This document shows, in pieces, positions 56,598 through 64,000 of a DNA stretch of 64,000 nucleotides (positions within the stretch are counted from its first letter, which is position 1; each line of letters opens with the position of its first letter). A program made the translations under genes and the position numbers. The stretch comes from Xylona heveae TC161 (lineage: Eukaryota > Ascomycota > Xylonomycetes > Xylonales > Xylonaceae). Under the pieces are notes generated by a model. The model searched no databases. It was not told the origin of the DNA and saw only the letters and a program-made list of their open reading frames with translations. Location: contig NW_017264194.1 of assembly GCF_001619985.1 (NCBI RefSeq), forward strand, positions 2,847,511-2,911,510, written 5' to 3'.

Positions 56598-59500
56598 CTC
56601 GAAAATCGATGATAACAATCTTTCACAATGACGATATTCTCAGATGCTTTCACGGAGGAGCGGTTGACAGAAGCCGTGAAGTAGTACGGATTGAACAGCG
56701 AAACAGGTATCACACAGTAAGGACTGAGTTGATTGATCGCGACCGAAGGAATGGATATTTGCTTGGAAGCCGGTTGCTTGCGGACAATCTCTATCACAGA
56801 TAGGATAAGGAGAGTCTGAGGGATCTCTTGAGAACGAGTGACGACACTTAACAAAGGCCTGGTAAAGATCGGAAGCGCTCAAAAGAGACGCAAAGAGGAA
56901 TCACGAACGAAAAGCCTTGGTGGTGAGAAAAGAGAAAGACCAGAGAAAGCAGAAGAAGAGGTCGGGGAAAAGTGTGGGCGGGCGGGAGGGATAATTCATA
57001 TTGGCAGTAACCCAGTCAGCGAATTAGTGTCTATGGGGGGGGCGGTGGGTTTGTGGTGAATGACAGTGAATTGGCGGAACCAGGGTATGAGGAGGCCTGG
57101 TTTGATGACTTGGGGATTTAGGGAAAGGGGGCCAAACGACCCAAAGAGCCAGCCAGATGCATCAAAGCGACGGCATGAAAACCCGATTAGATTCGCTTTT
57201 CCAGACCTGACAAGCACTACTGCACTGACTTTGGCAGGCCATTTTCACCTCTCCCAAGGTCGCATGGCGACACCGTTGTTTAGCCTCAGGGGCATCCAGA
57301 CAGGAATCAGGCACGATAGCACTGTGATTGGCTGGATGGCGGCGGCTGGACCAGGGTTGGCAGGTGGAATAGCAGATTGAAGGATCATGACTGGTCCATG
57401 CGTCTTCTCTCCTCATGATATCCACCCACAGTGCTAAAGGCGTCGTTACCACTTCTTCTGTCTGTTATACCACGCTATTAACGCCAATCACCAATCAAAG
57501 TCTCTTTCTCCCCCTCGCAGAAACCCACGCAGAGAGATGCATGGGAGGAGAAAAGAGAGTCATTAAGTTAGGTGACATGCGCCAGTCCCCTAGGTCGAGC
57601 CCTAGCGCCTCGCAATTTGTCGGCTTTGCACCTGGACGGTACACGTACTCTAGACCAAGCCCAGAGATTAAATTAAGTACCGACGACTTAGCCAATGTCT
57701 GGGTTTCGCCCACCCGTCCTATATTGAAACTGGTCTAAGCAAAGTAGCCAATACCTCATCTGTCAATGCAGCGTGCCCTCAAATCTCCCGGCGTCTTAGG
57801 AACACACCCCCGGAGATGAAGTCAAATTACTTTTCATTTGCCCACAAGAGCCAGAGGAGAAATGTCTCCACACCACAAATGGCCCATTTTTGCACAGCGT
57901 CTAGACCAACCAACCGTGTGGCGCGCGCCCATCAGATCACTACGATGAGCCTACAACTTGCGAGATGAAGATCTCCCGCAGATGTTTCGACAAAAGGAGA
58001 GCGAGGCGGTCTCGATTGATTCAAAGTCAAAGAGAAGAACCGTCGTCCTACATTATGGCAACAATTATTTCCCACAATCTCCGTCGATCCAGAATCTCTT
58101 CACTATACCTCCGTACTCTCCTTATTTCTCTCTTCGTCTCCTTTTTGCTGGGCTCACCAAAGCTCGGCTGCAGGTGCGTCCCCCATGATGCCTGAGAGGA
58201 GGTGAGGTGGTGCGAAATGTCCGTTTTAGGCAGGGACTTTCAGGTACCCGAAACGACCGAGCGCTGTTTGAGTAACCCCATCAATAATGATGACCCACCA
58301 CGAGCCTGACGGAGGGGGGAGAATCAGTTCAAACAGTGAAACAGGCACGGACGAAGAGGAGACAATCCAGAGTCGTTCATGATGACCGCATACTGTAACT
58401 TCAGTAGAAATGCTCGTGAATCTCGTATTTTCTTCTCTCTCTCTACACATGCGTGTCTCAGAGTCGATGCAGTGGTGGGCAACAACCACGAAGATTGTCA
58501 AAACCATGCGAGAGCTGAATTATTGATCCCTCGTGTCTCGTCCGAGCGTATGGTCGTTTTGGTTCTACGTGAAGAGCGAACGGGAAGTGTAATTAAACAG
58601 AACCATGGTTCTATGTGAGAAAAGAAAGTCGTTCTGACCTTGAAGCGATTCAGATGGGGCTGAGTATGGCGTCTTATGATCTTATTAGTCGCTATGGATC
58701 CGGCAGATTGACAGAACCATGGTACCACTCGAAAGCGACTCAGCAGGCCACTTCCGTGAGAATTTTGCCCTAAGACAACCGCGAAAGAAGTGCATACAAA
58801 ATACAGGCAGCTTATTTTATTTCAATGTTTTTAACTCGTTTCATCCTTAAATCTGAGAACCACAGGAGTCAAGCAATTGACGATTGCAATAACGAGAGAG
58901 TTGCCTTAATTCAGGTATCTAATATGGTACGAAGTACCTCGTGTATGCTGCTTTGCCGTGATGTGCGTCAATGAAAAGCACCATCAGCTCCGACAAATAC
59001 AACTTTCTCTTGGACAGCACCCGCCAATCTGATTGACACATCTCCAATCCTTATATGTATTTCCTTTGTCCCAAAAATGTGAATTGTGAGGTATAAATGG
59101 CAGGCATTATGAAATGCTTTTATATGCTGTCCGACATCAACCTGGCACTATCAGAGTACACGATCATCCTCGCTACGAGCCGCCACCAAGTCACCGCGTT
59201 TACGGAGTAGTGCCATCAGGCGTTCAATTGCAAGGATTCTAGTAGCAATATCAGAACCTTACAACAGCTTTAATCAATGCAACTCTATTTAATTTTTGAC
59301 AATAAAAATGATTACCAGCTCAGTAACACTGCTACTATCTCGAAAAAAGGTTGTCTTCACTCCGTCCTGAGAAACCCTTTCAATTGGGCGCCATCACTAG
59401 GCACTTTGACCACCACTTACTTCTGTACAGCCGTCGCTTAGGATTCTCCAATCAGGCACGCAATTGATCAAATCGGCCGCGGAAATCGGCCGCGGCAACT

Positions 59501-59773
59501 TAAGACAGGAACATCCAAGTCTTGCGCCAGATCCCCGCCCGGGTTGAGGTTTCAGCATGCAGATATCAGAACCTAGGTAACTCAGCCACCCTCATTCTGT
59601 ATCATTGAGTCACTTCCCATGTCGATTTATTCCGTTGCAGCTCCTGTGTGTTGACAATCGTACCTTTGCAATATGGACTAAACTGCTGCGATCTAGATAA
59701 TCATTTCTCTCTAATCTTATCTTTAATCCATGTTTTTCGTTGAGAAGCCTACCATCATTTCACAATCGCGACG

Positions 59774-60010
59774 ATGCCTGTGGTCAACTGTACTGCGGAC
59801 TCAGGGAAAGCCCACGACACACCAGCTTCGAAACTGTACTTCAACCTACCTGATTCTGAGCTGAACATCCTGGAAGACTCAATCCAACTCACCAAACCTC
59901 TGGGTATACAGCCAGGTATACCTCGAACTCAGCCCCGAGAAATTGCATGGGTACACCGCAAAGCTCATTCAAGAGGTGATTTCAACTCGAATGATGCGAC
60001 CACAGTATGA
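59774..60010 (+). CDS. Doubtful small ORF, 78 residues
   Basis: ATG frame in AT-rich surroundings: MPVVNCTADSGKAHDTPASK, LYFNLPDSELNILEDSIQLT, then a basic end. A fair start context (GCGACG before ATG) and hydrophilic, protein-like composition are the only support. No family recognised, no signal peptide. It may be an exon of a longer gene or noise. Confidence 0.22.
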   Translation: MPVVNCTADSGKAHDTPASKLYFNLPDSELNILEDSIQLTKPLGIQPGIPRTQPREIAWVHRKAHSRGDFNSNDATTV

Positions 60011-60497
60011 AAAACCCATCGATCTCAATTGTTCAGATTACTTTAGGAAAGTAATGAAAATTAAGTGTAACTAAATCGAATTTATTATCTTAGATAGGTA
60101 TATAGCTACCTAAGCTTGACCCTATGAATTAACCTTTCTTACTAGCTCCAACTAATACTAACCCCACTCCTTTTAAATATCTACCTAGTATTGTGTTAAC
60201 TGGTTGTTGGCAGCACACATCAACACTTGTTTTCTCACCGAGTTGGCACTCGAGAGATCCTAGAGTCAGTGTATATTTATCCCAGCATCTTTTTTCTATC
60301 TGCTACCTCGTATTAAACGGACGAAAGTGGGGTGAGCTCCTGCAAGATGTGCAACACCCCATGCAACTCCACCTCACAAAAGCGGCACAGCTCTAGCCTG
60401 CAGCGGGGCCACTCGCTGTTGTGACTCTGTGACTCCCATTTTAACTCTTCAGGCGACCAGAATAAATTAAAAATTTGTACATTGTTGCATCTTCAAC

Positions 60498-60501
<4 letters not shown>

Positions 60502-60549
<48 letters not shown>
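60502..60549. repeat. (TC)24 microsatellite next to a start codon
   Basis: Perfect TC array ending 25 bases before the ATG at 60574. It reads as alternating Ser-Leu in the frame of the downstream gene, and also forms an ideal polypyrimidine tract before the ACTGCCGCAG acceptor-like site at 60561-60569. Confidence 0.95.
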
Positions 60550-60554
<5 letters not shown>

Positions 60555-60573
60555 GATCACTGCCGCAGTGACA

Positions 60574-61383
60574 ATGTCACTTCCTAAATGCGCCGCAAAC
60601 CTGAACGACGTCTATGAGGGAGACGTTTCAGATGTGTACTTTGACCTTGCCAAGGCGAAGCCTGGAGACTTTTTCGAGCCAACCAAGATCAACAAAACCG
60701 AAGATGTCGCTCCAGTTGTGTCTCCAAACTCGACAATTGAAATTCCGTGGTTTTGGGCAATCAAAAACCCATCGCATCCACGATCCCGAGACCACGAGTT
60801 GGACATTCACCAGCAAGGTCTCAATTACACTCTGGACCTTTATCGAGCGGATCGCTGCGAAAAAGTAATGAACGTTATGCGTCAGTAACCTCATCTTTAT
60901 CAAAACTTTATTAACATATCTACTTATTAACCACACTTATTAGCATCGACCAACGTCACAGCATTTCTCAATTCCGGTCTACCATTTGGTAAATTTGATG
61001 GGGAGCATGCCTTGGGCGCATTGCGTCCTATAAATGAGGATTGTCCAGTGGTGGGATGCCAGCTTCTTGTTTACTATTGGACGATTCCTGCCGACATTGA
61101 CGTGACACTCAACTACCAAATGCGGCTCACTACGAATAAACTCCATATCGATTCAATGAGTCAGATGTACAGGGTTTCTAACGACACAAAACCCCTGCCT
61201 AATTCGCAATGCTCAAAAAATCATCGAAAAGAGACTGCCCATACGGGTGGATTTGTTGCCTTGGGGGTCGTTGTTCTGCTCTGTCTTGTTGCGGTGCTCT
61301 TTATCCTCTGGCGTCACGAGAAACGGCGGAGAGCTCGGGCACCTGTTAAACTGGACGATGCGTATGCAGATGAGGACGAGTAG
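60574..61383 (+). CDS. Single-pass membrane protein of unknown function
   Basis: Two exons, 60574-60880 and 60944-61383, 248 residues from ATG 60574 (donor GTCAGT, acceptor TTATTAG, phase 1). The N-terminal 195 residues have several N-glycosylation sequons (NKTE, NSTI, NYTL, NVTA, NDTK) and paired Cys (EDCPVVGCQLLVYYW), as in an extracellular domain. One membrane segment, about FVALGVVVLLCLVAVLFILW, is followed by a basic stop-transfer sequence (RHEKRRRARAP) and an acidic tail ending DEDE. Such topology calls for a signal peptide, yet none follows this ATG. The in-frame sequence just upstream (SLSLSL... then FPITAAVT) resembles a hydrophobic core and cleavage site but has no ATG before a stop at 60463. 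Start therefore uncertain. Family not recognised. Confidence 0.68.
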
Positions 61384-62134
61384 GGCTATAGTGTCAAAGT
61401 ACCCCCATAGCCTGGTCTCGGTTAAATACCTTAGAACTTGAATATTGTCCTTACCTAAAGTACAGAGTATATACACGTAATCATATAATTTGCATTTCAA
61501 TTTGCTCAGAAAGGTGTAATTAAGTTACCTTCTCTTACCTTTAACACAAGGGTAACAGTAGGCTCTCAGGCCGCACTTCAACGACTCTGACTCGCTGCGT
61601 CTGCTATACTCCTGGAGAATGGGCAGCTGAGGTATCCCTCTGCCAATGCCCCTTTAATCAATGATCATTACATGGATTCACGAGAGCGCGAGATTTATCA
61701 TTACCAGCCCCCGAAAGTGGCCCCATGGTTCTCTACTGCGTACATTAGGGTTGGCGCCTCAGGGACCGGTCGCTCACTTAGCGAAACAAACTCCAGCCAG
61801 CAAGTGACCGGTGCGCGGAAATTAAAAGGGGAAACTATGCCGGATTTGATCCACTGGTGTGGTGTGGCGCAACGACGAGAGCGAGACACATAAGCGAGAA
61901 GACGGACCTCGGGGCTTACCCTCGTTCAGCCACAGCGACGTAACCGGACATCTCCAGATCAAATGCGCCATTACTCCCCTTTTGTGTGAAGAAGCTGACG
62001 TGAAACCAGCCAGCCAGAAGAACTACATGCTATAAATTCTACTTGGGACCATTCTCTTTTGTTCCGTCCGTATCGGGAAACATCACCACCAATTCATTGT
62101 GATATCAGACTGTTGCTTACCCTGGCATACCATC
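61384..62134. other. Intergenic region
   Basis: Between the membrane protein gene and the NMNAT-like gene, both on the plus strand. A 73-codon frame at 61672-61893 has no motif. Probably the promoter of the NMNAT-like gene. Confidence 0.55.
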
Positions 62135-64000
62135 ATGGCATCTACGCCTCATCTACCCGAGACAAATTCACGCATTGATACTCAACACCACAGCGGATAC
62201 CACCCCTCCTCGGATCCCTCAGCACCGACTGCATCCCCCACCACCGGCCCCCAGAGCCTGATCCACTCCCCCACGATGCCCTCTCCCCAGGCTCTGTCTA
62301 ATTTGTCAAATGAATTTCGTCAAGCCCTCTCTGCCTTTGCTGCATCATCATCAAGATTCCAGCTGCTGCGCACAATCACGAGTCATGGCGAGCATTCTTT
62401 TGCCGCGCTGATATCATCTTCGACCTCCCCTCATCCTAGGATATGGCCTACCCCTCATACCCTTTATATCTTGGATTCGTCCTTTAACCCTCCAACCAGA
62501 GCGCATCGGCAACTCGCTCTCTCAGCATTGCGAGATGATGAGCGCGGGCAAGAACCTAAGCGGTTACTATTGTTGCTGGCCACCCAAAATGCAGATAAAG
62601 GTTCGTTCATTTTTTATCCTCTGCTCATTCGTAATGCAATTAGCTGTCTCTCATTTCATCGTGATTTCCGTGATTTCTTTTTTTCCTTTTAGTTTTAATT
62701 GTCTTGCTTTTATTTTCTCAAATCGCAATTTTCACGTGGTTTCGAAAAAAAAAAAAAAAAAAAAAAAGGAAAAATAAAGAGCCAATTCAAAGTTAGAAAG
62801 ATTTTATCGCAATCTTTGTTAGAAACAATCCAAGTCTTTGCTTCTGCTTTTCTTGCTGCTTTTTTTAACTGCAGGGGTATCAAATTAAGTTCTGCAACTG
62901 TTTTATGGTGTCTTCAGATGTCTTTGTCATTATCCTGCTTGCTGTCTTCGTCGCTCATCCTTTAAATCCTCTCCCTACTCAAACCATCATCTCAGTGCGT
63001 GTGCCATGTTTGGCTCTTTTCGCTTCATTGCCAATCTATATTACAGTCACAGTAATTCACTACATAAAGAAGAAGTCACAGCAAAAGGCTAATATGTGCT
63101 CTTCTTGGGGCATTGGATATAGCACCCAAACCAGCACAATTCCAAGACCGTCTCGTCATGATGACACTTTTTGCTCAAGATCTACTACGCTCATTGACTC
63201 CACCATCTACTACATCCTTCTTCGACATCTCTTCACCAACGGGCTCAGCTGCGCCCAGTGCAGCCACGACGCCTTCGTCCACCGCGCCTTCGCTTCTCCA
63301 CAATGTCCCCGACGTCGCCATTGCCATTGACATTGGCATCACCAAAGAACCCTACTTTGTGGAGAAGAGCTATGCGATTACCGAGACAGAAGTATATGGA
63401 CCTGGGCCAACACCAGCCTCATCTCCTTCCGCCACAGTCTCTCCTTCGACAGCCAAAGAACGGTCATCAATATCATCAACAACCATAAAAACAACAGCGA
63501 CAGCAACAGCACCTTCATCATCATCATCTAAACCACCACAAGCGCAAGCAACTCAAGTCTGGCTCACAGGCTACGACACACTCACTCGTATCATGGACCC
63601 GAAATACTATCTACCCACACACACACTGGCGCCGCTCGAGCCGTTCCTGTCCGCGCACAGAATCCGCGCGACGCTCAGACCGGGCGATAGCTGGGGCGGA
63701 CGTGCTGAACAGGAAGCCTATCTTCACAACCTTGCCGCCGGGGAACGAGAACATGAGGGCGGGAAAAAGGAATGGGCACAACGAATCGAGTTGGTGGTCG
63801 GGAGCAGTCACGACGGCGGTGCGGGCGATGGACTGACGACATCTCCTGCCGGCGCTGAAGGTGATGCAACATCAAGCAATCCAGTTGAAGAGAAGAAGAA
63901 GGAATGTGAAGGAGCTGTTGAAAATCAAATTATCAGCTCGACACGTGTCCGAGAAGCCTGTCAGCGGGGCGACCCCGAGGCGTTGAAGAAACTCGTCACA
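62135..64000 (+). CDS. NMNAT/Pof1-like nucleotidyltransferase, 3' truncated by window
   Basis: Exon 1 62135-62600, exon 2 from 63123 to beyond the window edge. Residues 1-60 are low complexity. The nucleotidyltransferase core starts with TLYILDSSFNPPTRAHRQLA (about 110-129); SFNPPTRAH corresponds to the ATP-binding GxFxPxHxGH motif of NMN adenylyltransferases. KRLLLLLATQNADK ends exon 1 and splices in phase 1 to APKPAQFQDRLVMMTLFAQD, which is continuous in this family. Further blocks are VPDVAIAIDIGITKEPYFVE, VWLTGYDTLTRIMDPKYYLP, FLSAHRIRATLRPGDSW and near the edge IISSTRVREACQRGDPEALK, where SSTxVR is the second signature. Relatives include yeast Pof1, an NMN adenylyltransferase, so a role in NAD synthesis is likely. 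Low-complexity Ser/Thr inserts interrupt the domain. The intron is 522 nt with a poor GTTCGT donor. Confidence 0.86.
62601..63122 (+). other. Unusually long intron of the NMNAT-like gene
   Basis: Donor GTTCGT, acceptor GGATATAG, 522 nt. It is T-rich, includes an A23 run at about 62745-62767, and has no frame that joins both flanking exons. The frame and motif continuity of the flanking exons require an intron here, but an alternative or additional small exon inside cannot be excluded. Confidence 0.6.
62745..62767. repeat. Poly-A run inside an intron
   Basis: About 23 consecutive A residues, followed by GGAAAAATAAAG, inside the long intron. No target-site duplication was recognised by eye. 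Confidence 0.85.

Larger units (their letters stand above)
56598..60573. other. Long intergenic region with one small doubtful frame
   Basis: About 4 kb. The first 400 bases are the promoter of the wall-protein gene and are purine-rich. Frames at 57060-57738, 57958-58195 and 58226-58728 lack motifs. From 58750 the DNA is AT-rich. A 78-codon ATG frame lies at 59774-60010. The region ends in the (TC)24 repeat. Confidence 0.5.

Overview
The window looks like nuclear DNA of a filamentous ascomycete (Pezizomycotina, most likely Eurotiomycetes; the genus cannot be fixed from this alone). The evidence is gene density (about one gene per 3 kb on both strands), mostly short GT-AG introns with CTAAC/CTGAC-like branch sites, Ser/Pro-rich hypothetical proteins, and a set of recognisable fungal proteins. 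No bacterial operon, CRISPR array, rRNA or convincing tRNA was seen, and no intact mobile element. I assembled 17 spliced or single-exon genes by joining exons across conserved motifs. Several of these reconstructions give uninterrupted proteins of the usual family length.

Layout, left to right. At 1-165 there may be the first exons of a minus-strand gene leaving the window. 2.6-5.4 kb: C2H2 zinc-finger protein (+). 6.8-7.8 kb: Vfa1, a Vps4-associated endosomal protein (-). 9.1-11.0 kb: APH-type phosphotransferase (-). 12.1-13.2 kb: RGS-domain regulator of heterotrimeric G proteins (-), with about 4 kb of gene-free DNA upstream. 17.3-20.35 kb: three minus-strand units in tandem, namely Kgd4 (2-oxoglutarate dehydrogenase subunit), a tentative small membrane protein, and a seven-exon RUS1/DUF647 protein. 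Divergent from Kgd4 is Med18 of Mediator (+, 20.9-21.8 kb). 23.3-25.2 kb: ten-exon polynucleotide kinase 3'-phosphatase (+). 25.2-29.9 kb is gene-poor and carries coding-like fragments on the minus strand. 29.9-31.6 kb: conserved Ser-rich protein (+). 33.1-35.4 kb: histone chaperone Rtt106 (+). 36.6-39.9 kb: Sec14-like/RhoGAP fusion of Ecm25 type (-). 40.8-43.8 kb: 991-residue Ser-rich protein (-). 45.3-47.8 kb: cobalamin-independent methionine synthase (+), with the strongest codon bias in the window. 48.9-52.1 kb: TCP11/Sok1 family protein (-). 55.5-56.6 kb: secreted Ser/Thr-rich wall-type protein (-). 60.6-61.4 kb: single-pass membrane protein (+). 62.1 kb to the right edge: NMNAT-like nucleotidyltransferase (+), cut by the window end.

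The genes are functionally mixed, as is normal for a core fungal chromosome arm: chromatin and transcription (Rtt106, Med18, C2H2), DNA repair (PNKP), signalling (RGS, RhoGAP, Sok1-like), endosome (Vfa1), mitochondrion and metabolism (Kgd4, phosphotransferase, MetE, NMNAT-like). No biosynthetic or defence cluster is visible. The more unusual points are structural: a 13-nt microexon in the RUS1 gene, a TAATG stop/start overlap between the tentative membrane gene and RUS1, two introns above 500 nt, a (TC)24 repeat abutting a start codon, and long empty zones with coding-like debris.
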